Origin: Sulfurimonas sp.
Lineage (GTDB): Bacteria; Campylobacterota; Campylobacteria; Campylobacterales; Sulfurimonadaceae
Direction: 5' to 3'
Assembly (NCBI RefSeq): GCF_014859695.1
Contig: NZ_JACUTS010000002.1
Coordinates: 1 to 64,000 of the forward strand
DNA length: 64,000 nucleotides
In this document: in pieces, positions 16,970-26,752 of the stretch
How positions within the stretch are numbered: position 1 is the stretch's first letter
Layout of the letters: the number at the start of each line of letters is the position of its first letter
Notes under the pieces: generated by a model
What the model saw: only the letters and a program-made list of their open reading frames with translations
Databases searched by the model: none
What the model was told of the DNA's origin: nothing
Made by a program: the position numbers and the translations under genes

Positions 16970-18067
16970 CTACAGTTTCCCATACATCTCATTATAAAAA
17001 GACAACGCATGTCTATCGCTCATTGAAGCTATATAGTCGGCTATAACCCTATGTTTATTTCTGCTTTGCAGTTGAGCTCGGTAAAAATTCGGCAACATCT
17101 TAGGCTCTTCGTTTAATCCGCTATATAGGCCTCGTATTGCCTGTTTTCCTGCAAACATCTTTATCATTATATCTTTATGCTGATAGAGCTTTGAGAAGAG
17201 GATTTTTTTGAGTTTTTTTATCTCTGTCTCAAGTTTTGGCTCAAAACCGATAGGAAGCTCGCTCTTGCTGTCAAGTGTTGCACATAGTACCCTGGAGTTA
17301 TCCACCCTCTCTTTTGAGTACTCTATAAGCGAATAAACAAGACGGTTGATTAGGTGCGAGACAAAACGGTATCTAAACATCTCATCGTCACGCTCTTCTA
17401 CACCCTCGTTTTTTACCTTCTGGAGTATCTCTTTTATCAAATCACTCTCTTGCAGATCATCAAAACTAATCAATCCTGAATTCACACCGTCATCTATATC
17501 ATGGGTTATATATGCTATCTCATCTGCGCGATCAACTATCATTGCCTCGATGCTGGGATGGGTATTGAGATTGAACTGCTCATCTATAACTGGAGGAAGA
17601 AAACTTTTTTTGTATGGATATGAGTGCTTAAGAATCCCCTCTAGAGTTGCGAAGGTAAGATTTAGACCGCTAAATCCATTGTATCTCTTCTCAAGCGATG
17701 AGACGACCCTAAAGCTTTGAAAATTATGCTCAAAACCGTTGCCAAATCCCTCCTGCTTCAAACACTCATCAAGCGTATCTCCGCCGATATGACCAAAAGG
17801 CGTGTGCCCCAAGTCATGCGAAAGAGCAATCGCTTCGGCGAGAGATTCGTTGAGTCCCAGATGAGAAGTTATAGAGCGGGCAATTTGGGATACCTCTATA
17901 GAGTGTGTAAGACGCGTGCGAAAAAAGTCACCCTCTTGATTTAAAAAAACCTGCGTTTTATACTCTAACTTTCTAAAACTTCCCGAGTGAATAACCCTGT
18001 CTCTATCTCTTGCATAGGGATTTCTAAAATCTTCGTCTATATTGTAAAATCTATTATGCGCTTGCAT
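16970..18067 (-). CDS. dgt: Deoxyguanosinetriphosphate triphosphohydrolase (dGTPase-like HD protein)
   Basis: Dgt-type enzymes remove triphosphate from dNTPs, preferring dGTP. The 365-residue protein has the HD-domain set RLTHSIEVSQIAR (first His), LSHDLGHTPFGH (HD pair and following His) and a late ITHDIDDGV Asp. The opening NPYARDRDRVIHSGSFRRL-like stretch (here FRKLEYKTQVF) is characteristic. Acting on dNTP pools fits the many nucleotide genes nearby. It lies 14 bp downstream of the diguanylate cyclase gene in the same direction. Confidence 0.92.
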   Translation of the reverse strand: MQAHNRFYNIDEDFRNPYARDRDRVIHSGSFRKLEYKTQVFLNQEGDFFRTRLTHSIEVSQIARSITSHLGLNESLAEAIALSHDLGHTPFGHIGGDTLDECLKQEGFGNGFEHNFQSFRVVSSLEKRYNGFSGLNLTFATLEGILKHSYPYKKSFLPPVIDEQFNLNTHPSIEAMIVDRADEIAYITHDIDDGVNSGLISFDDLQESDLIKEILQKVKNEGVEERDDEMFRYRFVSHLINRLVYSLIEYSKERVDNSRVLCATLDSKSELPIGFEPKLETEIKKLKKILFSKLYQHKDIMIKMFAGKQAIRGLYSGLNEEPKMLPNFYRAQLQSRNKHRVIADYIASMSDRHALSFYNEMYGKL

Positions 18068-18081
18068 TTCATACCTCTGTT

Positions 18082-19245
18082 TTAAGCTTTTATAACTTGG
18101 TTTCTTCCTGCTTTTTTTGCCTTGTATAAGGCATTGTCTGCTCTTTTCATAACTGCAAACGGATCTCTGTCCTTTGAGCTTTTTTGCACAACGCCGGATG
18201 AGATATTTACATATATTGTCTTAGAGCTTTTTTTATTTCTGATGCTAAAGGGGCTCTTTGCGATTGCATCTCTTAATATATCCGTATGAGTGTATGACTC
18301 ATCTGCATCTTTTGAAGGAAAAAGAAGTACAAACTCTTCTCCTCCGTATCTATAAGCTTTTCCGCCTCCGCCTACATTTGCCAGTCTTGAAGCGACCATC
18401 TTTAAGACCTCATCACCCGTATCGTGTCCGTATGTATCGTTAAACTTTTTAAAATGGTCAATATCTATCATAGCAAGTGAGTACTTCATTCCTAATTTTG
18501 CCATATCTTCTACCAGTGCTCTTCTCCCCGGAAGCGATGTAAGTTCATCGTAAAAAGCAAGGCGGTATGACTCTCTTATGAGCAAAATAAAAATAATTAC
18601 ACCGATTGCCAACATTGAGAGATCGTAGGCATGAGCTGTTTTTATAAAATATAAACCCGCGTAAAAAGTCACGGTTATTACGAAAAAAGAGCTGTTGTAA
18701 ATTAGATACCTATTAAATATCAAAAGCGCACCCATTATAAATAGCACAAAGATTCCTATAGCAAACGAGAGATCCTGCAGCGGATAAAAAGAAGCAGCAA
18801 AGAGTTTTATCTTAAACAGAGCTATTAAACTATCGTTTGGATTAACTACCAGGTATGATACGACTCCTATCTCAAGTAAAAAAAAGAGTATCTTTAAGAT
18901 GCCCCAGATAGAGAAGAGTCCTCTCTCCCTCAGAGATAAAAATATAAGAAGATGAAGCGGATAAAGCAAAGAGACATATAAGAAGAGATCTGTTGCTTTT
19001 TTTGCGCTCAAATACTCAAACCCTGCATTTACTAACAGCAGCGGTACGACAATAAAAATAAATCTATTGCGGTTAAAGTGCCAAGAAACCCATAAAATAA
19101 GCACGCTTATGCCATAAAAAAGATATGGAACCAGATTAAATATAATCTCGGGTATCTTGGCTTCGTAATATGCGATAAAGAGAAATAGCAAAAATATAAA
19201 AAACGGTATTGATATATTTAGGAGTACTGATTTCAAAGAGTTCAT
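18082..19245 (-). CDS. Membrane-bound diguanylate cyclase without an inhibitory site
   Basis: This 387-residue protein has about seven predicted transmembrane helices over residues 1-225, then a GGDEF domain. The active-site loop is GGEEF (residues 301-305, in YRYGGEEFVLLFP) and the metal-binding DIDHFKKFND is intact, so it should make c-di-GMP from GTP. The usual RxxD inhibitory site five residues before the loop is replaced by a glycine run (VGGGGK), so product inhibition by that route is unlikely. The seven-helix sensor is not of a class I can name. Confidence 0.88.
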   Translation of the reverse strand: MNSLKSVLLNISIPFFIFLLFLFIAYYEAKIPEIIFNLVPYLFYGISVLILWVSWHFNRNRFIFIVVPLLLVNAGFEYLSAKKATDLFLYVSLLYPLHLLIFLSLRERGLFSIWGILKILFFLLEIGVVSYLVVNPNDSLIALFKIKLFAASFYPLQDLSFAIGIFVLFIMGALLIFNRYLIYNSSFFVITVTFYAGLYFIKTAHAYDLSMLAIGVIIFILLIRESYRLAFYDELTSLPGRRALVEDMAKLGMKYSLAMIDIDHFKKFNDTYGHDTGDEVLKMVASRLANVGGGGKAYRYGGEEFVLLFPSKDADESYTHTDILRDAIAKSPFSIRNKKSSKTIYVNISSGVVQKSSKDRDPFAVMKRADNALYKAKKAGRNQVIKA

Positions 19246-19282
19246 ATATTCCTTTTATATAAGCTTACCACTAGGCACTAAA

Positions 19283-19840
19283 TTAGGCTTTTTTCAAAAA
19301 CTCTGTTTTTAGGTAAATTTTTGTTCCGTTTACACGCCCCTCTACATGACCCTCTACGTCTTGTGGAATTGTGATATTTTTAACCATAGTACCTCTTTTT
19401 GCAGTAAAGCCGGCACCCTTAACCTCTAAATCTTTAATGATTACAACACTGTCGCCAGCATTTAAGACAACTCCATTGGAGTCTTTTACCACCGTACTCT
19501 CGGAAGCACCCTTAAAGCCGGCCTGGGCCCAGTTTTTCACATCCTCCTCCATGTACATCATATCAACCAAATCTTCTCTTCCAAGAGCCTTTAGAAGTCT
19601 GTATGACATAACTACAACTGCAGGAACTTCGCTCCACATACTGTCATTGAGGCAGTTAAAATGCGTCTCATCCATCTTATCAGGGTTTTGGATCTGCTCT
19701 TTACATGTTGCACATACATATATCGACTGCTCTGCGCTTGCGTCAGATGGCGCTACTTCTAATGCGCTAAGCCCTTCGCTGCTTCCACAAAGTTCACAAA
19801 CGCCGCCACTTCTGGCTTCTAACTCTTTTTCTACGCTCAT
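19283..19840 (-). CDS. yjdM: PhnA/YjdM-family zinc-ribbon protein
   Basis: The 185-residue protein has an N-terminal zinc-finger-like block (CELCGSSEGL...CATC, with CxxC pairs) and the family C-terminal domain (DSNGVVLNAGDSVVIIKDLEVKG, then KRGTMVKNI). The family was first named for the alkylphosphonate operon (PhnA), but the link to phosphonate use is weak and its biochemistry is unclear. It stands in a minus-strand run between the lipoprotein gene and the diguanylate cyclase. Confidence 0.85.
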   Translation of the reverse strand: MSVEKELEARSGGVCELCGSSEGLSALEVAPSDASAEQSIYVCATCKEQIQNPDKMDETHFNCLNDSMWSEVPAVVVMSYRLLKALGREDLVDMMYMEEDVKNWAQAGFKGASESTVVKDSNGVVLNAGDSVVIIKDLEVKGAGFTAKRGTMVKNITIPQDVEGHVEGRVNGTKIYLKTEFLKKA

Positions 19841-19853
19841 ATTCTCTCCTATC

Positions 19854-20066
19854 TTATTTTTTAAACTCTAATATCTCTTCATTGCTTGCAGGTTTTCTTT
19901 TCGTATTGTCAAAAGCTTTTTGCGCCTCTTCTTCATTGTAGTTTCTACACTCCTCAATTTTTTGAGGGTTATCATTCGGTCCGATATTCTCACACATTGC
20001 AGCGTTAAACTCAAAATATGAGCATCCGCTAAAGAGAAAACTTGCTATTAAAATATATTTCCACAT
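19854..20066 (-). CDS. Small lipoprotein
   Basis: The 70-residue protein has a lipoprotein signal with lipobox FSGC (Cys15), then a Cys-containing charged mature region (AAMCENIGPN...EECRNYNEEE). It should be anchored in the envelope. No family is recognised. It lies 4 bp downstream of thyX and 13 bp upstream of the PhnA/YjdM gene, so it is probably in the same transcript. Confidence 0.75.
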   Translation of the reverse strand: MWKYILIASFLFSGCSYFEFNAAMCENIGPNDNPQKIEECRNYNEEEAQKAFDNTKRKPASNEEILEFKK

Positions 20067-20070
20067 AAAC

Positions 20071-20928
20071 TCAACCTTTTTTGATTATTAGATCTAAATA
20101 TTTCGACGGTGTCTTTCTCATCATCTCTTGCGCAAGCCATCTTATCTGAAAATATGCCGCACCGCTGTCTCTAAGCGTCAAATAATTTTTTAAACTGCGA
20201 AGATTGAAAGTAACTATCATATCAACTTTTACGTTATCAGTTATTATATGCTTAAAAGCATCTCCGACATTGCGCTTCTTTTTTCCACTCTCAAGCGCTT
20301 CAAAAAGTGCTTTTGGATTCCCACTAAACTCTTCTAAAAACGCAAGTGAGCTTTTTGCTACAGCTATCTCATTGAAATTTTCTACTCTTTGAGATTGGAA
20401 CTTCAGCTTATCATACATCGCCCCGATTTCAACTCTGTTGTACGCTTCATCACACGTTACAAACATATCAAAACTCAAAACTTTGTCTATAAAAAACTCT
20501 CTATCTTCAGCTGTCTGTGAGGCGATAAAAGCGTTGATAACAGAGCTCATGGTATAACGCGTACTTCTAACGCTTATGGCCTGTATACGGTGGCGCGCAT
20601 GTTCTTGAAGTACGCCCCTGCTGGTTCCTCTTATAAGAAAACTGAGATTTGCATGCTCTAAAATAGAGTGATGAAAATGGGTCCAAGCCAAATCATGAAG
20701 CAGATTCGACTCCTCAATTTCATTTATCTTTTGACATGTTGAGTTATCCGGCATACTGCTTTCAATATATCGAATAGCCTCATTTTCACTGTTTTCAAAT
20801 GAGTCATAACATGTTCTAGCCGCAGCTTCAGCCACACCGATACCGGTCTCTTGCATTAAGACAACTTCTGGCTTTGAGTATTTAATACCGTACATCATTT
20901 GCATAGATTTATCCTGCTTTGTATTCAT
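20071..20928 (-). CDS. thyX: Flavin-dependent thymidylate synthase
   Basis: ThyX methylates dUMP to dTMP with FAD and CH2-H4folate. The 285-residue protein has the RHR(x)7S signature (RHRIQAISVRSTRYT). The C-terminal NLRSLKNYLTLRDSGAAYFQIRW region (split only by length) binds substrate. No thyA is present in the window, as expected for Campylobacterota. The ATG at 20928 gives a normal N-terminus, although a later M (MQMMYG) is possible. Its neighbours nrdB and dgt also act on dNTP pools. Confidence 0.95.
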   Translation of the reverse strand: MNTKQDKSMQMMYGIKYSKPEVVLMQETGIGVAEAAARTCYDSFENSENEAIRYIESSMPDNSTCQKINEIEESNLLHDLAWTHFHHSILEHANLSFLIRGTSRGVLQEHARHRIQAISVRSTRYTMSSVINAFIASQTAEDREFFIDKVLSFDMFVTCDEAYNRVEIGAMYDKLKFQSQRVENFNEIAVAKSSLAFLEEFSGNPKALFEALESGKKKRNVGDAFKHIITDNVKVDMIVTFNLRSLKNYLTLRDSGAAYFQIRWLAQEMMRKTPSKYLDLIIKKG

Positions 20929-20954
20929 ACTATTTTACAACAATAAGCTTAGAG

Positions 20955-21593
20955 TCACTTCTGAATTCCGTTTAAAATCGGAACAAAATCGCACTCTTCA
21001 AGCTCCTCTTTTTGTATGGAGCCGCCCGTTTTTTTAAAACGTGTAATTATCTGTTTTGAGCCTGCCTGCATAGGAGCTATCAAAACTCCGCCTTCACAAA
21101 GTTGCTCAAAAATTTTTGAAGGAATCTCTTTTGCCGTTGCCGAAAAAAGGATTCTGTCATACGGAGCATACTGAGTCCAGCCGTTTTGTCCATCATCAAG
21201 TCTTGTGTGAATATTAGTAAAACCCAATTTTCTAAAACGCGCTTTTGCCTCTAAAATTAGAGGTTCTATTCTCTCTATGGTAAAAACTCCGCGAAAAAGA
21301 TGCGACAAAACAGCTGCCTGGTAACCGCTTCCGCAACCTATCTCCAAAACCCTATCTGCACCTTTTGGCTCTAGATATTCCGTCATCTTCGCAACCGTCA
21401 AGGGAGAACTTATCCACTGCGATGAACCCATCGGCAGAGCATCCAATTTATATGCGTTATGTCTAAAACCTGCAGGAACAAACTCCTCCCTGCTTGTTTT
21501 AGCGATTGCATTTTTAACACTCTCGCTTAAAGAGAATTTCTTGTGACACTCATCCGCTAATTTTGCCGTTTTTGTCGCGGTAATTCTATCCAA
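20955..21593 (-). CDS. pcm: Protein-L-isoaspartate O-methyltransferase
   Basis: Pcm repairs isoaspartyl residues in aged proteins using SAM. The 212-residue protein has the SAM-binding motif VLEIGCGSGYQAAVLSH and the family motifs LPMGSSQWISSP and FSATAKEIPSKI. Its start overlaps the end of the nitrilase-family gene by 8 nt, suggesting translational coupling in an nrdB-nitrilase-pcm unit. Confidence 0.94.
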   Translation of the reverse strand: MDRITATKTAKLADECHKKFSLSESVKNAIAKTSREEFVPAGFRHNAYKLDALPMGSSQWISSPLTVAKMTEYLEPKGADRVLEIGCGSGYQAAVLSHLFRGVFTIERIEPLILEAKARFRKLGFTNIHTRLDDGQNGWTQYAPYDRILFSATAKEIPSKIFEQLCEGGVLIAPMQAGSKQIITRFKKTGGSIQKEELEECDFVPILNGIQK

Positions 21594-22329
21594 TCTCTAC
21601 ATCCATATATCGTCTCATTTTAACTATCTCTTTTTCATCATATTTAATCTCTAAACAAGCCATGTTTCCATTTCTCACATCTTCGCCATGCGGAGTTATA
21701 ATTCCGCTCATCTTTGTACACTCTTCGTTTTGTGAATCGCTTGCAACAACATAGCATTGGTTTATAATGGCAAGTGCCTGCGTCAGTACTTTAAAATGCT
21801 CTGTTCTTAAAACTCCCCACCATGAGGGAACGGCTATAACATCGCACCCTTCAAGTTTTTGCCAAAAATCTTTAAAACGGAGTTCAAAGCAGATTAAAAT
21901 ACCAATTTTTATACCATCAATTTCCACAATCCTGATATCATCGCCGCTTCCCTCAGCCATGTATATCTGCTCATCACCAAAACGAAACAGCTTTGCCTTT
22001 GCTCTCTCATATACGATTTCACCATTATAAAATATCTTGGCAAAATTGAAAACTTCATCACCTCTTTTCTCAAGCATGCTAAGAATGATTATCTTCTTTT
22101 TTGAGGCACTCTTTAGCTCTTTGTTAGCTACATGAGAAAACTCTATCGCCGCATCATAGTTTTCATAGTCAAACCCCGTTAAACAAACTTCGGGAGCGAC
22201 GATTAGAGATTTTTCGGGAGTTTTATCTACTAACGCCAAAAGTGTTTGCAAGTTAGTGTTATAGTTTTTTGTTGTTTTAAAAAGAAGCGAGCAGAGTCTA
22301 TATTTGCTCTGCTTAAAAGTCGTCGTCAA
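21586..22329 (-). CDS. Carbon-nitrogen hydrolase (nitrilase superfamily)
   Basis: This 247-residue enzyme has the nitrilase triad: Glu47 (VAPEVCLTG), Lys113 (AKAKLFRFG) and Cys147 ([10 protein letters not shown]). It hydrolyses an amide or nitrile bond; omega-amidase or N-carbamoyl type activity is possible, and the substrate is not resolvable. It overlaps nrdB by 17 nt at its start and pcm by 8 nt at its end, so it sits within one tightly packed operon. Confidence 0.88.
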   Translation of the reverse strand: MTTTFKQSKYRLCSLLFKTTKNYNTNLQTLLALVDKTPEKSLIVAPEVCLTGFDYENYDAAIEFSHVANKELKSASKKKIIILSMLEKRGDEVFNFAKIFYNGEIVYERAKAKLFRFGDEQIYMAEGSGDDIRIVEIDGIKIGILICFELRFKDFWQKLEGCDVIAVPSWWGVLRTEHFKVLTQALAIINQCYVVASDSQNEECTKMSGIITPHGEDVRNGNMACLEIKYDEKEIVKMRRYMDVEIG

Positions 22330-23335
22330 AGCTTAAGCTTCCTTTTGAGTAATTGGCAACTGTTCCCTCAAAAAAGTTTGTTTTTTGGTCATTAAACTTT
22401 GAGAAATCATCAACCCATTTTATGGGATTTGCTACATTATATAGTTTGGCAAACCCGACGCTTGCGAGTCTGTCATCGGCTAGATATTGTATATACTGCT
22501 CTATAATCGAATCCGTAAGACCTAAAACCTGCCCGCCGGTTATATATCTTCCCCAATCCGTCTCAAGTCTGACCGCCTCTTTAAACATCTCTATAACTTC
22601 ACCCTTAAGCTGCTCACTAAAAAGATCCGGTCTCTCTTTTCTAAGTGAATTTATAAGATTTTGAAAAAGTACCAAATGCGTCACTTCGTCTCTTTGGATA
22701 AAGCGGATCATCTGTGCGGAACCGAGCATTTTACCGCTTCTTGCAAGTGTATAAATGTACGCAAAACCGCTGTAAAAGTAGATGCCCTCAAGTATTTGGT
22801 TTGCAAAACATGCTTTTACAAAGTTGTGTTCTGTCGGGTTTTTAGAGAGTTCCTCATAAATGGCCGCAATTGCGTCGTTCTTGCTCTTTAGCATCATGTC
22901 GCGTCGCCAAAGATCATAAATCTCTTTGGAGTTTGCAGAGATGCTATCAACCATAACGGCATAACTTTGCGAGTGAAGCGCCTCTTCATAAGCCTGACGA
23001 ACCAAAATAAGATTAATCTCCGGAGATGTTACATAGGGATTTATATTGTCCATAATATTGTTTGTTTGCAGAGAATCCATAAAAATAAGCTGCGAAAGCG
23101 CTTTATCATAAGCTGCTTTTTCGACATCGGTAATCTGCTTATAGTCGCTAACGTCGCGTGTCATGTCAACCTCTTTTGGAAACCATGTATTGTTTAACAT
23201 CATCTCCCAAAGGTTATACGCCCACTGGTATTTTATATCGTTTAGCTCAAATATTCCGGTTGGATTGCCGCCAAATATTCGTCTATCGTTTACACTTTCA
23301 TTTGATTCAGGATTATATATCTTTTTTCTGTTCAT
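22313..23335 (-). CDS. nrdB: Ribonucleoside-diphosphate reductase, beta subunit
   Basis: The 340-residue protein is the radical-bearing small subunit of class I ribonucleotide reductase. The iron-ligand helices ([34 protein letters not shown] and [16 protein letters not shown]) and a Tyr for the radical (SYAVM region) are present. The C-terminus FDDDF is the usual NrdA-binding tail. The partner nrdA lies 18 kb away. A TATAAT box at 23361-23366 and GGAG precede the ATG. Confidence 0.96.
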   Translation of the reverse strand: MNRKKIYNPESNESVNDRRIFGGNPTGIFELNDIKYQWAYNLWEMMLNNTWFPKEVDMTRDVSDYKQITDVEKAAYDKALSQLIFMDSLQTNNIMDNINPYVTSPEINLILVRQAYEEALHSQSYAVMVDSISANSKEIYDLWRRDMMLKSKNDAIAAIYEELSKNPTEHNFVKACFANQILEGIYFYSGFAYIYTLARSGKMLGSAQMIRFIQRDEVTHLVLFQNLINSLRKERPDLFSEQLKGEVIEMFKEAVRLETDWGRYITGGQVLGLTDSIIEQYIQYLADDRLASVGFAKLYNVANPIKWVDDFSKFNDQKTNFFEGTVANYSKGSLSFDDDF

Positions 23336-23360
23336 CTCTTCTCCTAAAATTCAGTATAGG

Positions 23361-23366
23361 ATTATA
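23361..23366 (-). promoter_or_regulatory. -10 box of nrdB
   Basis: The minus strand reads GATATAATCC, about 26 nt before the ATG, followed by AGGAG. Confidence 0.55.
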
Positions 23367-23453
23367 TCTTTATGAAGATTTTTTTTTGATAAAAGCAATA
23401 TTATAAATTTTATTCAAATAAAAAATCTCTATCTTGCATAAAATTTTATAGCG

Positions 23454-23459
23454 TATAAT
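23454..23459 (+). promoter_or_regulatory. -10 box of msrBA
   Basis: TATAAT lies 27 nt before the GTG start. AAGGAG sits 7 nt before the start codon. Confidence 0.6.
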
Positions 23460-23486
23460 AGAACAAATCTAAATAAGGAGTAGTGT

Positions 23487-24413
23487 GTGAAAAATTTTAT
23501 AGTTTTCATACTCATAATAATTAACATGAATGCATCCGAACTAAAACCATGGAGTTCAAAAATCCAAAAACTTAGCCAAGAGGAGAAAAGTGTAATCATA
23601 AACAAAGGTACTGAGCGACCTTTTTCAGGAAAATACACAAATGAAAAATCAAGAGGAGTCTACACATGCAAAGTTTGCGATACTCCGCTTTATGACTCCG
23701 GCGATAAGTTCGATTCCGGCTCCGGTTGGCCAAGCTTTGATGATGCCATAGAGAGCGCCATCAAGAGAATCCCCGATGCGGATGGCAGAAGAGTAGAGAT
23801 AGTCTGTGCAAACTGCGGAGCACATCTGGGTCATGTTTTTGAAGGAGAGGGTTTTACATCCAAAAATACAAGACACTGCGTCAATTCAATATCTCTTAAT
23901 CTTGTAAAAAAGCCGGACATTAAAGATGAAAACCTCTCCTATGCCTATTTTGCGGGAGGATGTTTTTGGGGAGTAGAGTACTATCTGCAAAAGCTTAATG
24001 GCGTAAAAGAGGTAATCTCAGGATTTATGGGCGGGCATATAAAAAACCCGAGCTACTACGAGGTTGTCCGATCAAACACTGGACATCTTGAAGCTGTGGA
24101 AGTCATTTATGACAGCAATGTAATCTCATACGAAGAGATTGCTAAAACCTTTTTTGAGATTCACGATCCGACTCAAACAAATGGGCAGGGTCCAGACATT
24201 GGAGAGCAGTATCTCTCCGCAGTATTCATAAGCAGTGAAGAGGAGAGAGAAATAGTTGAGACTCTTATTGAAAAGCTTGAAGCTAACGGATACAGAGTTG
24301 CCACAAAAATACTCAACAGTTCTGAGTTTTATGCGGCTGATGAGAGTCATCAAGACTACTATGACAAAAAAGGGAGCGAGCCTTATTGTCACGGGTATGT
24401 AAAAAGATTTTAG
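23487..24413 (+). CDS. msrBA: Exported peptide-methionine sulfoxide reductase, MsrB-MsrA fusion
   Basis: This 308-residue protein reduces both R- and S-methionine sulfoxide in the envelope. It starts with GTG and a signal peptide (MKNFIVFILIIINMNA), preceded by AAGGAG. MsrB comes first: zinc Cys61, Cys64, Cys107 and Cys110, and catalytic Cys131 (TRHCVN). MsrA follows with the catalytic GGCFWG (Cys159) and the GGH...DPTQ...GQGPDIG blocks. The gene is divergent from nrdB. The B-then-A order with a periplasmic leader suits repair of oxidised envelope proteins. Confidence 0.96.
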   Translation: MKNFIVFILIIINMNASELKPWSSKIQKLSQEEKSVIINKGTERPFSGKYTNEKSRGVYTCKVCDTPLYDSGDKFDSGSGWPSFDDAIESAIKRIPDADGRRVEIVCANCGAHLGHVFEGEGFTSKNTRHCVNSISLNLVKKPDIKDENLSYAYFAGGCFWGVEYYLQKLNGVKEVISGFMGGHIKNPSYYEVVRSNTGHLEAVEVIYDSNVISYEEIAKTFFEIHDPTQTNGQGPDIGEQYLSAVFISSEEEREIVETLIEKLEANGYRVATKILNSSEFYAADESHQDYYDKKGSEPYCHGYVKRF

Positions 24414-24431
24414 CGCTTTAAAAAAGCAGCT

Positions 24432-24698
24432 CTAATCTCCTTGTACCTCTTTTTTTATTTTATGCTCGTCATACCCTTCGTTACCGCGGGATTTACTGAA
24501 ATCACGTGCAGATTTATCGAGCGACTCTATCACTTCATCTTTGTATTTTGTGGCAGTATTGCCCGTTTCATGTGAATATATTATATAAACACCGACAGCC
24601 AAGACAAGAAACATCAGTTTAAAACTATTGCCGCGATAGAGGGCAAAAGCCATTATAGCAACCACAATAAGAGATACTATGTATAGAGTTCCATCCAT
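24432..24698 (-). CDS. Small membrane protein of unknown function
   Basis: The 88-residue protein has two predicted transmembrane helices (LYIVSLIVVAIMAFAL and FKLMFLVLAVGVYIIY) and a charged cytoplasmic C-terminal tail. I do not recognise the family. It lies downstream of typA in the same orientation, with an inverted repeat (24775-24800) in between. Confidence 0.7.
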   Translation of the reverse strand: MDGTLYIVSLIVVAIMAFALYRGNSFKLMFLVLAVGVYIIYSHETGNTATKYKDEVIESLDKSARDFSKSRGNEGYDEHKIKKEVQGD

Positions 24699-24774
24699 TG
24701 CTTATCCTTTTGAAGTAAATATTTAATATTTTTTTATGGGATAGTATAGCAAAATTAAGATTATTTATGATGAA

Positions 24775-24800
24775 TTTCACACATGTTACCATGTGTGAAA
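24775..24800. repeat. Inverted repeat TTTCACACATG / CATGTGTGAAA
   Basis: Arms are 11 bp around a 4-nt loop (TTAC). It sits just after the typA stop. There is no U-tract, so a protein-binding role is possible. A near-identical palindrome occurs at 45618-45648. Confidence 0.6.
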
Positions 24801-24809
24801 AATAGGAGA

Positions 24810-26612
24810 TTATTTACGAATGTTTCTTTTTCTTTCGCTTTCAGTTAAGAATTTTTTACGAATACGGATGCTCTTAGGCGTTACTTCTAAAAGTTCATCA
24901 TCCTCTATCCACTCTAATGCACGCTCTAGTGACATGTCACGAGGTGGAATAAGTTTAATCGCTTCGTCTGCCCCGCTTGAACGAACGTTTGACTGTGCTT
25001 TTCCTTTGATAGGATTAACCACTAAATCGTTTGAACGTGAGTGCTCACCGATAATCATACCTTCGTATACTTTTGTTTGCGGTCCTATAAAAAGAACTCC
25101 ACGGTCTTGAATATTGAAAAGTGAATACGCTAAAGTTTCGCCGTTTTCCATACTTATAAGCGCACCGTAACTTCTTGATTCAACGCTTCCGCTGTATGGA
25201 CGGAAATCCAAGAATGAGTGGTTCATAATACCTTCACCCTTCGTATCTGTCAAGAACTGTCCTCTAAAGCCTATAAGTGCACGAGCCGGAATTTCAAACT
25301 CGATTCTTTGGAAGCCTTGTCCCATCGGAACCATAGATTTCATCTCAGCTTTACGCTTGCCAAGTTTTTCAATTACCGAACCGCTTAAGTTTTCTGGAAC
25401 GTCAATCACTAAATGCTCAAACGGTTCACACTTAACACCTTCAATTTCTCTAACGATTACTTCCGGACGAGATACACCAAATTCGAAATTTTCGCGGCGC
25501 ATATTTTCAGCAAGAATTGTAATCTGAAGCTCACCACGTCCTGAAACTTTAAATTTACCCTCACCGACAACTTCAAGTTTCATTGCAACGTTAGTCGTCA
25601 TTTCAAACTCTAAACGCTCTTTTAGTTTGTTTGAAGTTACGTGCTTACCTTCTTGACCGGCAAGTGGTGAATCATTTACAGAAAATACAACTGTTAAAGT
25701 TGGCTCTTCAATGTGCATTGGGTCAAGTGGCATAGGATTTTTAGGATCACATACCGTATCTCCAACATCAACAGTCTCTAAACCTGCGAATGCTACTATG
25801 TCTCCAGCTTCTGCCTCTTGAATCTCCATACGGTTAAGACCGTGAAAACCAATAAGCTTACTAATTTTACCTTTTACCATTTCACCATCAGCTTTTGCAA
25901 GTATAATGTTGTCACCTTTTTTGATAACACCGTTAAAAATACGAGAAATACCTATTTTACCGACATAGTTATCGTAGTCAAGTGTAAATACTTGAGCTTG
26001 AGTCGGATTTTCTCTATCACCCTCTGGCTCAGGAATATGCTTTAAAATTGTTTCAAATATGCACTCAAAGTCTCCATCAGGATCCGCCATGTCAAGCTTA
26101 GCTATACCATCTCTTGCTGCTGCATAGATAATAGGGAAGTCTTGTTGATCATCAGTTGCACCCATTGCAGCGAATAGGTCAAACATCTCATCTACAACAC
26201 GATCCGGTTCAGCAGAAGGCTTGTCAATCTTGTTAATAACAACAATCGGCTTTTTACCAAGTGCTAACATCTTCTTAACAACAAACTTAGTTTGAGGCAT
26301 AACACCCTCATAAGCATCAACAAGAACTAAAACACCATCTACCATCTTAAGAACACGTTCAACTTCTCCACCAAAATCTGCGTGACCCGGAGTGTCAATA
26401 ATGTTAATCTTATAATCTTTATAACGAATAGCCGTATTCTTAGAAAGAATCGTGATTCCACGCTCTCTTTCTAAATCGTTGCTATCCATTGCTCTTTCAT
26501 CATGTTGCTCATGAGCTCCATACGTTCCTGACTGTTCTAATAATCCATCAACCAATGTAGTTTTACCATGGTCAACATGGGCTATAACTGCAATATTTCT
26601 AATCTTTTGCAC
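24810..26612 (-). CDS. typA: Ribosome-associated GTPase TypA/BipA
   Basis: The 600-residue protein is a translational GTPase of the EF-G group that helps large-subunit assembly and stress growth. GTP-binding motifs are present: G1 (AHVDHGKTT), G2 (RGITI), G3 ([12 protein letters not shown]) and G4 (NKID). Domains III and V and the C-terminal BipA domain ([17 protein letters not shown]) follow. A TATAAT at 26666-26671 lies about 54 nt upstream of the start. Confidence 0.97.
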   Translation of the reverse strand: MQKIRNIAVIAHVDHGKTTLVDGLLEQSGTYGAHEQHDERAMDSNDLERERGITILSKNTAIRYKDYKINIIDTPGHADFGGEVERVLKMVDGVLVLVDAYEGVMPQTKFVVKKMLALGKKPIVVINKIDKPSAEPDRVVDEMFDLFAAMGATDDQQDFPIIYAAARDGIAKLDMADPDGDFECIFETILKHIPEPEGDRENPTQAQVFTLDYDNYVGKIGISRIFNGVIKKGDNIILAKADGEMVKGKISKLIGFHGLNRMEIQEAEAGDIVAFAGLETVDVGDTVCDPKNPMPLDPMHIEEPTLTVVFSVNDSPLAGQEGKHVTSNKLKERLEFEMTTNVAMKLEVVGEGKFKVSGRGELQITILAENMRRENFEFGVSRPEVIVREIEGVKCEPFEHLVIDVPENLSGSVIEKLGKRKAEMKSMVPMGQGFQRIEFEIPARALIGFRGQFLTDTKGEGIMNHSFLDFRPYSGSVESRSYGALISMENGETLAYSLFNIQDRGVLFIGPQTKVYEGMIIGEHSRSNDLVVNPIKGKAQSNVRSSGADEAIKLIPPRDMSLERALEWIEDDELLEVTPKSIRIRKKFLTESERKRNIRK

Positions 26613-26665
26613 GAGGCTTCCTTCTTTGGCTTCTTAAACATGAAACCAAGATAAAAATTTTCGCG

Positions 26666-26671
26666 ATTATA
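26666..26671 (-). promoter_or_regulatory. -10 box of typA
   Basis: The minus strand reads AAGGTATAATCGCG in the typA-cca divergent gap. Confidence 0.55.
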
Positions 26672-26703
26672 CCTTAAATAATGTTATATCTATGTAAAAG
26701 TAG

Positions 26704-26712
26704 TGTTATAAT
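26704..26712 (+). promoter_or_regulatory. Extended -10 promoter of cca
   Basis: TGTTATAAT is an extended -10 box (TGnTATAAT). It places the transcript start near 26719 and rules out upstream ATGs as the cca start. Confidence 0.65.
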
Positions 26713-26752
26713 ACATTTAAAAGCAAGAGAGTTGTTCATTTTTAGGAGTTAT

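Noticed and set aside
23429..23638. 69-codon minus-strand frame across the msrBA start
   Set aside because: It overlaps the msrBA promoter and signal peptide in antisense and has no family match.
24775..24800. Terminator of typA
   Set aside because: The palindrome is strong but not followed by T residues, and the same motif recurs elsewhere, so a binding-site reading is at least as likely.
26681..26752. N-terminal extension of cca from ATG 26681
   Set aside because: The extended -10 promoter lies inside it, and ATG 26753 has AGGAG upstream.
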